From NCBI GenBank assembly GCA_028565635.1, contig JAOXYB010047325.1, positions 1-12,154 of the forward strand: a stretch of DNA of 12,154 nt. The letters are read 5' to 3'. Position numbers and translations under genes: made by a program. The stretch comes from Phoronis ovalis (lineage: Eukaryota; Phoronida; Phoronidae). The notes beneath the pieces were generated by a model, which was given only the letters and a program-made list of their open reading frames with translations, searched no databases and was not told the origin of the DNA. This document shows positions 1 through 9,700 of the stretch, piece by piece; the first letter of the stretch is position 1, and every line of letters starts with the position of its first letter.

Positions 1-15
1 TCGCACGTAAAAAAA

Positions 16-57
16 TCTTCGTACGAAATTCGTACGAAGAAAAATCTTCGTACGAAG
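16..57. repeat. Nested CGTACG palindromes
   Basis: TCTTCGTACGAA (16-27) and TTCGTACGAAGA (29-40) are perfect inverted copies around one base. The half-unit recurs at 46-57 as CTTCGTACGAAG, itself a perfect 12-bp palindrome. Together they could form hairpins. The cluster runs up to the window edge, so it may be the end of a larger repeat. Confidence 0.85.
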
Positions 58-117
58 CTTTGTGAAACTGGACCCAGATCAGCTTATTTAGTTCAGGTTA
101 ATACAGGTCGGGTAAGT
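58..117. other. Unassigned sequence between palindromes and tandem repeat
   Basis: No exon with the expected ependymin C-terminal motif (a Cys-Ile/Val-Pro-Val segment) could be found on the minus strand here or anywhere in 1-758. The next ependymin exon is therefore probably below position 1. Confidence 0.4.
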
Positions 118-620
118 TTGACTTGGATCATGTCCAATGTGGCTGACAGGTGGCCATGTTTGTTCCAGAGTTGGTATGTCACATTGTGTTAATAAGCGGA
201 GCATTGCCTGAATCGGATTTTGAGGCGGATTTATGAAGGCCATAGGTGAGAGGGAGTAGGCAAAAGTTGGATTTTGACCTTTTAAAAGTATAATTTTTAT
301 GTTAATTAATGATCCGAAAATTCAATATCTATTAGCAGTCCTATAGTCTTGAAAACTGTCATGTAGAGAGATTGCTTGACCAGGATCACTTTCAATATGG
401 CTGACGTGCACCCATTTTGTTCCTGAATTGGTGCATCATGTTCCATTTATAACCAGAAAGATGAAGCAATGCCTGGACAATTTGGAGGCAGTTTTATGAA
501 GGCCATAGGTGGCCGGATTAGTGGTAATAGGTTAGATGGTTTCTTAAAAGGACATTTTTCTCAGTCGAGCTGTTTTTGCCTAGGTCCTGAAAAGTGTGAT
601 ACAGAGAGATTGTTTTAAAC
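118..620. repeat. Diverged tandem duplication, about 260-bp unit, two copies and perhaps a third
   Basis: Copy A (about 118-375) and copy B (about 376-620) share a colinear series of blocks. These are GGATCA then CAATRTGGCTGAC near the start, TTTGTTCC, GCAWTGCCTG, an exact 18-bp match ending in GGCCATAGGTG (231-248 and 494-511), and AGAGAGATTG at the end. A weaker resemblance continues from about 620 to 700. The duplication lies inside the last visible ependymin intron. No open frame runs through it. It may be two units of an interspersed satellite-like repeat. Confidence 0.75.
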
Positions 621-758
621 CTCGTGGAAACTACATCAAGTATGATGGGCATCTGTCTGCAAAAGCAGACATCTTGTTACGGAACTAATGGAACCGTAGA
701 AAACCCCTGAGCAAAGGCTGTTATTATTTTTTGCAAACAGTACATATTTCAAACTTAC

Positions 759-942
759 CTCCATCCATGAATTTTGCTCCCCAGAATGTAACCAGAACAC
801 CTTGGCCAGGAATACCACCATCGCCGATGTAGGCTTCTCCAAGGCTGGTAGCATTTTCAGGAACTTCAATAGGTCTAAATGGCCAAGTTATGGGCCGTAC
901 TTCACAGCTTTTAGTTTTAAGATTCAGGCGGTACTCCTTCGC
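759..942 (-). CDS. Ependymin-related exon: PFRPIEVP and IGDGGIPG core
   Basis: The exon is 184 nt, encoding residues 79-139 and one base. YRLNLKTKSCEV, WPFRPIEVPENATSLGEAYI and GGIPGQGVLVTFWGAKF follow the family order closely. The sequon N-A-T lies where many family members are glycosylated. Its acceptor is CCTTTAG and its donor is GGAG|GTAAGT. The open phase shows the gene continues. Confidence 0.95.
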
Positions 943-2150
943 CTAAAGGAAGCCAAGTGGATTAATTAAGGCTTTATTATCATGTTCAGAGACAGACAAA
1001 ATCATTAGCAACATTACTTTTGCTGCTTAGAATAAACAGTAAAAATTAAAATAAAAACAATCAAGTATAAGTCTCAGACTTAGTAAAATACTTATTCATA
1101 ATTCCTGCTGTTCTGTTATTCCATTCATTTATATTTGTCATTTAATTATCAGGCTTTCCGAGGTACGATTGATGATATACTCACAACATTGTGCAGGTAC
1201 AACACATCATAGTAATCCTGTCCTTCTACATCTCTGATCTCTTCAATTCTACGCAACCTCATGTTTTCAGCATCATATGAAACTTTGGACATAACCTCAA
1301 ATTTTCTAGTAGGATCAACCTGCAAGTTAATAAATAATTTGTTAATAGCAAAAAAACATTATCATGACATTAATATTCTATTCAAAGTAACAGTCATTTA
1401 AATAGACAAATACATAGTTACATGACTTATTGTTCTCCCAATATATATCATAGCTGCTCAAAACTACCTGAATAAGATCTGATAACAGGATTGGAAGGCA
1501 GTAGGGGTCACGTGATTATCAGTTCATAATAAGCATGCTTCTAGAGCTGACAATGTTGTCTCGATCAGTCCAGATTTTCAAGGTCAAAATTAAGAACGCT
1601 TATTTAACTAAAAAATTGTACTTACTAAAAACTCTCTAGCCTCCCATAAAGGTGGTGACACTAAAAACACAAACAATTGTAAAACACATGCTCAATGAAT
1701 TTGGATATAAAAATAAAAATGTAATAAAATCCCTTGCTTAGACTAGCTACCGTCTAGATCTAAATAACTGCACAAAATTCCAACTTGTACAGTGACTATA
1801 ATTATATTTCTATAATTACTACTGGTAATTTAAACTAAATGGTATACTGATACAGTGATGTCTGTTAATAAATGCAACATCACAATTCTCACTTTGATAA
1901 CCTAGCACTTGACTGTATGGGATGCCAGTTAGTATACATGAAAGTTATTTTTAAAATGACATATGTCCATCATAAAACTTTGTTCTATTCCTTGTATTTT
2001 TGCTGCTCTTACAGTAAGAAAAGTGCAAATGCCTCCATTTTTTTTTTAAAGTAGAAAATATAATACCAAATACTTACCACATCTCTTGGGTAGCTGTCCA
2101 TAAACCACAGCGGCAAGCAATAACAAAACCAAAACCTTCATGTTGCCTTT
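759..2150 (-). CDS. Ependymin-related secreted protein, 5' part (3' exons beyond window)
   Basis: This entry is the gene span; the exons are listed separately. Four exons encode 139 residues plus a split codon; family members are usually about 200-220, so about a third is missing below position 1. Ependymin-related proteins are secreted glycoproteins with a beta-sheet fold and a hydrophobic pocket. In molluscs they are often expanded and found in mantle or shell tissue. What is seen here is a hydrophobic signal peptide (MKVLVLLLLAAVVYG), then CVSPPLWE matching the family Cys-x-Ser-Pro-Pro start, VSYDAENMRLRRIEEI, YYDVLYLHN, YRLNLKTKSCEV, and PFRPIEVPENATSLGEAYIG with an N-glycosylation sequon at N108. 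Cys21 and Cys91 fit the conserved cysteines. The final CIPV-type exon was not found in 1-758. The family is recognised; the exact paralogue is not. Confidence 0.92.
1185..1319 (-). CDS. Ependymin-related exon: VSYDAENMRLRRIEEI core
   Basis: The exon is 135 nt, 45 codons in phase 0 at both ends (residues 34-78). VSYDAENMRLRRIEEI and YYDVLYLHN are typical of the ependymin beta-sheet core. Its acceptor is AACTTGCAG and its donor is GTT|GTGAGT. Confidence 0.94.
1320..1625 (-). other. Ependymin-related intron
   Basis: This is a GT-AG intron between the microexon and the core exon. It is AT-rich and nothing else was recognised beyond a CACGTG E-box-like hexamer near 1509. Confidence 0.7.
1626..1660 (-). 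CDS. Ependymin-related 35-nt microexon (SPPLWEAREFL)
   Basis: Acceptor GTGTTTTTAG and donor TTA|GTAAGTAC bound 35 nt. With the G left by the previous exon it encodes VSPPLWEAREFL. It is required twice over: without it the signal exon (phase 1) would join the next exon out of frame and meet a TGA, and it supplies the conserved Ser-Pro-Pro after the first cysteine. It leaves phase 0, as the next exon needs. Confidence 0.88.
1661..2077 (-). other. Ependymin-related intron
   Basis: This intron lies between the signal-peptide exon and the microexon. It is AT-rich. A plus-strand open frame around 1872-2054 has no recognisable motif and no coding character. Confidence 0.7.
2078..2150 (-). CDS. Ependymin-related exon 1 or 2: signal peptide
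   Basis: The exon runs from an apparent acceptor (CCATTGCAG|AAAGGCAAC) to donor GTG|GTAAGT. The first ATG in the exon is at 2141 (minus strand) and opens MKVLVLLLLAAVVYGQLPKR followed by Cys21. It has a single basic residue, a Leu/Val core and a small-residue cleavage region near VYG-Q. That is a textbook signal peptide and the usual short N-terminus of this family. The coding part from 2141 is 64 nt, ending in phase 1. Confidence 0.88.
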
Positions 2151-2815
2151 CTGCAATGGGGGGTGGATTCAAAACATGTGATCTAGTTACTAAATCTGGG
2201 TATAGTTTATAGCAGTTTGTTATCAGCATTATCATACCATGTGTACAAATTCCATCATTTTATGATGTTTTTATCACCTTTACAGAACTTGCGAGTCATT
2301 CAGATTTGTTTTTCTTATCTTTTAGACTTAATGTTTCTTTATCAGTGTCTGGTACCATGCACTATAATCTTATAGTCTGTCAGATAAAGTTGACCACTCA
2401 ATATAGATTCTGTTGTACAGTTGAAGATTACAAGAAATCTGAGAGCTGTTTTAATAAATAAAGACCTCACAGAGGACATTACAATTGTTTCCCCTCCTCT
2501 CTCCTATCAATTCAACTATACCCCCTGCTCCCAATTATTAGAATTAACTTACATGTACGTACCAATAATACAAGTTTTTTAGTCGCCTCGTAAAATATTA
2601 TAAAGCTCTGTTACATACATTAATTAACCTCTGTATCCCATGATTATTTTCAGTCATCTGAGGATATTTTTGATGAAACAACTTTGTGCAAATAACATTA
2701 TATTGAAAATTGTTGGTATTTGATAATTTTACCCAGACTACAGAACAGTCTCAGATTTTATGCCACAAAATAAGTCGACATTTTGTTAGAATATTTTTTT
2801 TCTGCTCAAACTTAC
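2151..2815 (-). other. Probable leader intron of the ependymin-related gene
   Basis: It is bounded by a good donor at 2814-2815 and acceptor TTGCAG at 2151-2152. A purine-rich run on the minus strand (AGGAGAGAGGAGGGGAAAC, near 2490-2510) is the only notable composition feature. Confidence 0.45.
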
Positions 2816-2824
2816 ATTTTCCAT
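2816..2824 (-). other. Candidate 5' leader exon with an upstream in-frame start codon
   Basis: A minus-strand ATG GAA AAT is followed at once by a good donor (GTAAGTTTG). Joined to the acceptor TTGCAG at 2151-2152 it reads in frame into the signal-peptide exon, adding six residues (MENKGN) before MKVLVL. The transcribed exon probably extends above 2824, but its 5' end is not defined. A TATA-like TATAAC on the minus strand at 2911-2916 is a weak promoter candidate. This could instead be a purely untranslated leader, or a chance match. Confidence 0.35.
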
Positions 2825-3456
2825 GTTTATGGCTGAACGAAATTCAAAGTGAATTGTAGTTGTCCTATCTCTATCAATGCCTTCTAGGCAAATGTTATGA
2901 CATCTGCCTTGTTATAGCAGCTGCCATCAAATTTACAAATAGTGAAGGAGTTTCTAATAAATATCAACATTTAAGGGCCGATGCCACCAGACTGTCCATA
3001 TGCTTCTCATCATTATAGGTGCAAGTTAAAATTTAGGTTTATAGGAATGTAGGTTTGCACTCAGTTTCCCAATTACAAATATTCCAGTAACTAGAATCTC
3101 GAATCCCTATGGTAACATTGTATAATTATACTGATAACTGGAAAAAGACGAAATCACTCTCATATAGTGTTTGTTATGTATTTCATGTTTAAATTAGAAA
3201 AGCATTTTCACATACTTCAAATTAATTTTTCCAGCCATTAAGAAGAAAGTACAATTTTAAGTAAAAAAGAGATATATAAAGAAACTCAGTACTTATAGTA
3301 CGAAATTAGAATTAAACACTGTCACGTGATATATTCTCCAATGCCACAATGAGCTCAAAGTTTCATGGTAGTTTTATCTTAAACATATATATGTTCAATT
3401 GGTAGTGTAATGATAAGAAAATAAAAACAAAGCCGTTGATAACAATAAAGATAATT
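2825..3456 (-). promoter_or_regulatory. Intergenic spacer holding the presumed ependymin-related promoter
   Basis: About 600 bp separates the POLA2 poly(A) candidate from the ependymin-related leader, so the promoter is presumably here. Weak TATA-like sequences on the minus strand are TATAAC at 2911-2916 and CCTATAAACC near 3037-3046. Nothing picks one over the other. A CACGTG hexamer lies near 3323. Confidence 0.35.
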
Positions 3457-3462
3457 TTTAAT
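3457..3462 (-). terminator. Candidate POLA2 poly(A) signal ATTAAA
   Basis: ATTAAA on the minus strand lies about 160 nt after the POLA2 stop. It is followed by a T-rich stretch with TTTATTGTT and TTTGTTTTTATT that could serve as the downstream U/GU-rich element. No minus-strand AATAAA occurs between the stop and this point. A TATAAA at about 3607-3612 is a weaker alternative very close to the stop. Confidence 0.4.
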
Positions 3463-3622
3463 TCCAAGACGGTTGTTATTTCAGCTTTTAAGTGAGGTCA
3501 GTATGTTAAACTTATGGTTAAATTAAATTAATACAGTCACTTTTAGACATACAAAACATCCAATTTTAAGGCACCGGCCATTACAGTTAAACTGCATGTT
3601 CAAAGTTTTTATACATGAAGTC

Positions 3623-3769
3623 TTATATTCTAACAACTTCCACTGTGACTTGGGGTACATCAGAAACTTCTTGAACTTTCTTTGTTGTTATATGCATTCT
3701 AGCATAGGACCCACCAGTTTTCCCTTTAGCTAAGCGTCCCGGATTGATGCACGTACACTTATCCACTTC
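3623..3769 (-). CDS. POLA2: POLA2 exon o, C-terminus and stop
   Basis: The exon is 147 nt: 48 codons and TAA at 3623-3625. CTCINPGRLAKGKTGGSYAR and the terminal VTVEVVRI match the end of vertebrate POLA2 (CVNPGRLTKGQVGGTFAR, VQVVRI), so the C-terminus is intact. The acceptor is TTTACCTGTAG|GAAGTGG. Confidence 0.97.
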   Translation of the reverse strand, partial: EVDKCTCINPGRLAKGKTGGSYARMHITTKKVQEVSDVPQVTVEVVRI

Positions 3770-6700
3770 CTACAGGTAAAATATATTTCATATTATTCAA
3801 ACACCTGCATTTTTGGTTTATTTGAATTTAAACAATGAACTTACGAAAAATACAAAATCCTTTATTCCAAAAGATGCACTTTTGTACTTTCTGACAATAT
3901 TTCCAAAATTCAGCAAAAAATTTTGAACAAATTTAATTTATCCATATAACAAGATGCTTTCACAAAATATAGTGATTGATAACAGCAGATATCACGTTCT
4001 TACAAATGAATGAAATCATATATTGGAAAAATAAGCACTTTGTTTTATTGAACCTGTAAAAAACCCATAAACTAGTATCATCTAGTCAGAAAAGGCACTA
4101 TGATTCTGAAGGTTTCTCCTTGCTGCCAGCATCACTCACCTTGACAAACTGTCTTAAATCTGAAGGAGTTATCAACACATGTGGTGTGACTGGCATTCGT
4201 CCATATTTCTCATATAATTCATAATCAACATTCACATCTAAACATGGTGGATAAAGAGGATAATAGCTCCGCTGTGCTAGCAAATGACGAACTAGTCTTG
4301 CCATACGATCTGATGAACCTGGAGCATGACTGGAATAGAAAGAAAATATGAACTTTTTCTGCTACTGTTTACTTAGTCATTTTTAAATGTAGAGCATGTT
4401 CCCAGTTATTGTTTCATTCTTAAAATGCTTAATCTTACACTGTGATGCCAGGAAGAAGCTGCATCTATTAATTACCATACAATTATTATTAATAGAGTTC
4501 TATACTTCCACTGGGGGATGATTTATCAGTAAATTTATATCCTTTCTTTCCATTTATTCTGGGATTATTACATGATTTGCAATTCTATCCTGATGAGGCT
4601 CTTACTTTGAGATTTCTTCTGATCCCAACTGGAAGAGGGTATCAGTTGATGTTATTCCAAACACAACTCCCTCGATGTTTACAGTGCAAGGATCCATCAT
4701 CAAATGCACTCTCTATAATGCAGAAATAACAGGATGAAGTGAATTATAAGAACCATACTAACGCTGTTTCAAATCTCATCCACCATGCAGAGTCCGAGAA
4801 AATGTTAGATTTGTGATTACATTGAAAGTATGTTTTTCTTAATTTAATCACTAATGATTTTCACCCATAGTGAATGTTTAATAGATAGAACAATATTTTG
4901 ATTTATTTTATGCCATAAATCTAAGATAGGTGAAAATTTCAAGTCTTGGTTCTTATTTTCAAGAATCTTTACATAATGTATTATATTTACCAGTTTTACT
5001 ACATTTAATCTTTAACTAAAGAACAGAGATGTTTCAAACTGTTTTACTGCGCAAAATCTTTCATACTTAATACCTTTTCTTTCATATCAAATGCAAATGG
5101 AGGCTGTGGATACACATATGCATGATGGACATCACGTTGAGAGGGAATAACCAGTATTTCAGAGGAAAATCTATAGAAAAAAACCAGAAAAGAATAAAAT
5201 ATTTTATCATGCAGTGGACATATAAAACTAATAACAAATACATGCTGTCGAGGGAAGGTTCTCAAGTAACCTAACAGTGTTTATAAATTAAATATAATGC
5301 ACACGTTGGAACTGTTTTGTTTACAGCACATTCTGCTGTCATGTTGTCGCTTGTTATGGCCTATTTATACTGCGACACTGTGGATATTTGTACTTTTACC
5401 TTTTAGTTTCCTCTATAATGGAATGGAGGAATTCTTTGAAGATATCTTCAAATGACTTGTCAATGTGGCCTTTCTGAAAATAATAAATCGCATTACAAAA
5501 AAATCATTTTGAAACAGTTTTCTTTTAGTTAAATTCAATTTCTTTAATTCAGATCTGCTCCAAAAATTGTTATGTTATCTTACAGAATCAGAAGGATTTT
5601 GCTAATTCTTTTACAGCCTGCATAATATAAACATGATGAATAGAAAACATGCCTTAAGGTTTCCTATATCTTTGTAATTGGCAGTTGCTATGCAACTTTA
5701 TAAACAATAGCATAGTATACAATACAATAACAATTAAGTACTTAGAATGCAAATTGCAGTTAGGGCCGCTCCCTGTTGTACAGGAGAGGAGAAGGCACTT
5801 TTCAGACATATTCACCGCCCCTAATATATTTACTTATATATTACATACTCTTACATGAATGAATTAGAAACCCACGAACCATATTTCTTTTATTGAAATG
5901 CCTTCACGCCTCCCATACAACTAAAAAAGTAATAGCCCCTAGGGTTGAAATACAAGCTGAGTGCAATTCTTATGCTTGAAATGAACCAGACTACAATGGC
6001 AAACTTCCTGACTTTTGAATATTTTTTCACATGTACATACTAGCAGAATTTACATTTATCTTCTTACCTCTATCTGCTCATTGGCAATATCCACAAATGG
6101 ACCAAGCTATAAAAGAGATAAATGCTAAGGTCATATACATTTGGAGAACACAATTTCCCAATGGTGCTTAATTGCAAATGCAAAGTTGTTTTATTTTGTA
6201 ATTTAAAATTTAAATCCAACTAATAAAAGCTAATTTCAATAATCTCTTCTTCTAGCACTATTTGAACATTATGCTGTTTCCACTTGGCTCCTGGAGCACT
6301 CGTGCAAAATTAAACAACCGTGAAATGAATGAGTTGAAATTATAGTATGTTCAAGACTTACGAGTATACAAACATTTGGTCTCTGTGTTCTTATACATTT
6401 TTTCAAATCTTCCAGCGGCTCATATGACAATGTATCTGATGTGGTAAAGGGACCACAAGCAACCAAAATATTCAGAGGCTCTGAAAAAGATTTATAAATA
6501 AAAGTCCAGAACTTTTCCACATAGTTTCTACTGTAACAGGCCTAAAATTCTTTATAGAGAAGGTTTTTTATGTAAGATATCATAATTTGCCAAAGCACTG
6601 TGGAAATTGTATTTGGTGTATTACATAGTTCAAGATCGATTCAGTGAAATCCCAAAGTACGCTATTGGTAGATTACTCTTTTTTCAATTATTAATACGGA

Positions 6701-9700
6701 TAGATTCTGAAAACAGGCAAGATAACTTATATCTTTAAGGCCACTTGAGAATAATATTTCTTCCACACAAAAACATAAAATTATAGTTAAAGCATTGTTA
6801 TTATTTTTTTTTCACAGTAATGCATAATTCAGTAAATTTCTTTTATATGTTATTATTTTGTACATGATCACAGCCCCGGGGGGTACTCGAGGCATTTTTT
6901 GATGGGGGTGTGCAGCCCAGTTGAAAATTTTGGATTTGGATTGTATATTTCTTATTGTATTTTTTTGGATTGCTACCGTAAAGAAATTCAAAAATTTGGA
7001 TTGCTACCCGCTCCTTACAGCAGATAATTTGGATTAATTTTAGGTTTGTATCCGTAAAACAATTTTTGGAATTTGGTTTGTATCAGTCAGTTTGCGTAAA
7101 AATGGATTGCTACTCAAATATTTTAAAATTATGGATTGCTACCCTTATATTTCGCAAAATTTGGATTGCTACTATTATATTTCAAAAACTTTGGATTGGG
7201 TTTGCTACCGCAAGCTAAAATTTTGGATTGGGTTCCGCGGCACATTCCCGTATTAAAAAAAACACGAGTACCCCCCGGGATCACAGCATCTCTGGTGTAT
7301 TAGTTACATTACATTCTTCACTTTAGAAACTTACCAGCTGAAAATTCAACATTTTCTGGTAGCGAAGCAGGGACCCCTTCAAAAATTGTCTTAGTTACAA
7401 ATTTCTGCCCATTTGTGTTAACACCATTTACAGCAATAACCTATAGAACATTTAAAAACATTCAAGTATGTGCTGTAGATTCTACAAATATGACAAATAA
7501 ATAGAAAATCAAACTTTAAAAATGTTTAAATCTTATCTTGTATTAATAACAATAACCTGGCTATTAAATTTACATTTATTAAACTGAAACACTGATAAAC
7601 TGCTACATTTTTTGACAACAGTCCCGGGACAATAGGTGCGTAAGTAAAGATTACGTGCAATACGTGCAAGATTTTATTGTTATTACAGCATTCAAATAGA
7701 ACGTTTGCATGATTTGATGCTATTCAAATACATGTCAAGTCTTTACTATAAAAAAAATTACTAACCAATTGAATTCAAATAGAAATCAACTGGAAAACAA
7801 TTAAAAATAAATTCATAAGTATATGGAGGTAAGAAGGAAGTGTAAAATTTCAATTACAGAGGGAGGATGGTGAGAAAAAAAATTAGTATTGGAAAGCTAA
7901 GTTATTACGAAAGGATGAAATTATTTTGAATTACTATGGAACGAGAAAGGCAATAAAATTAGGTTCCCGCTCCCTGATAATTTTAAATGGAACACTCCTA
8001 AGTTCAAACAGGGTAAATAGAAGTGGAACTGGAGTGTAAGTGGAGACTAAACTGTCAAATAAATATCGAATAAATGAGTGCTTTATTTATGAACGCGACA
8101 TGTTCAAAAATGCTGTACCCAATCTACAATGACTTGTGAGTCACAATACAAGAATTGTAAATAATATTAACTAATCACCAATATTTAGGCTGTGTTGGGA
8201 ATGCTAACAAACTAAAGCTGTAGTTGGTTAAAAGTCCTGGGGGTCACTCTTTATATTGCTCAATATAGGCGATTTACTTACAAAAAAACTGCACACAGGT
8301 AGGCTAAGCCCACACCTCCAAAACCCACCCTTTCCTGGACTAACAAAGCAAACACCCACCACTTTCTTGGATGAATGGTGAAAAAAAAACACCTTTTCAG
8401 GCAAGGGACTCCTGTATTGTAGGGAGTGTAACTCCAGGGATTTTTTAACCACCTTCAGACTGTTGGGAGACCCAGTGTAAATACAGCTAAACACACATAC
8501 ATACCTGCCCTGGGAATAAGGAGTAGTTGCTAACACTGGATACGTCTAGGGGTATCTGAGTGCCATGAGATGTCTCTCTGCAGCCTTCAATAAGTATAGA
8601 CTTAGCGTTTAACTTTCCCTCACTGTCACAGCAAATTCTGCCAACAATGGTAGTGTCAGCCTATAAAACAATTAGAAAAGCTGTTATAAAGTCAAAATCA
8701 CAGTATAGTATCACAGGTGGTTTAATGATGAATTTGTTTTTGATAAATAGTAATTAAAGGTGTAATCAACTTTTGTTAAATAACTTCCCTTGTTAAACAA
8801 CGAGAAGTGCAATTCTTTTCAACTGTGTTATGCCTGTTCATGAAAGTATATTCCCACTTTCTACAAATACTGGCTATAAAAAAATGTTAAAGGCTACTTT
8901 ATTAAATATCTATAAAGGCTTGAATTGTTTAAGGAAAATTTGTTTTTCAATTTTCATTTGAACAGTCTGTCAATCTGTACCCTTCCATATGGGTCCGGCA
9001 TGCTAACATTAAAGATAAATGTTTAGTAAGTTACTTGAGTTGGTAAATGCACTGGGGCATATGCTTCAATATTGTGTTTATCCTTCAGGTGATCACTCAT
9101 GTCAACAATAATGTCGTCCAGTACTGTAAAAAAACAAGACTGTAAGTCTACAGCAATGAAATGTTAAACAGACGTTAACATGGACTGCAAAATGAAATCT
9201 GTCTACTTATGATTATTTTTGTACAGTATTTACTTATATTCAATTTAACATAGTTTTAAATGGCACCAATAAATTTTGTAAAAAAAAACATATGTAACCC
9301 TGTCCCAGCTAGATTTGATTTCTTGGTACTCGTCTGGGCAGTTTCTTCTTTATATCCCTTATTCTATGGTCATTTCAGGCAATGGGCTTGGCAATCATAA
9401 CTTGGATATTGTATGATTCTATTGTTGTTCAACCTTCTGCCAAAATTGAATCAAGATGTCCATGAGCTGAAAAAATTACATACCTTGCACTTTATCAGCA
9501 ATCTTCTGGTACATATATTTCATATCTTTCTCAGGAACCATAGATGAATCATATACAGAAACTGAACAGCTATCTCGAGTTGTAGATGTCCAGTTTACAT
9601 TTTTTGTATTGCCATGTGAGCCAATTACTTCTCCAGAATTACTACGTGAATTGTATTTGGCAGATGGTGTCGATCTATAGATAAATAAAACATTAATTAG

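Noticed and set aside
1872-2054. Plus-strand 60-codon open frame
   Set aside because: It lies in an AT-rich intron of the opposite-strand gene, with low complexity and no motif.
8228-8536. Minus-strand 102-codon open frame
   Set aside because: It crosses the decayed foldback repeat and overlaps a POLA2 exon out of frame; no domain was recognised.
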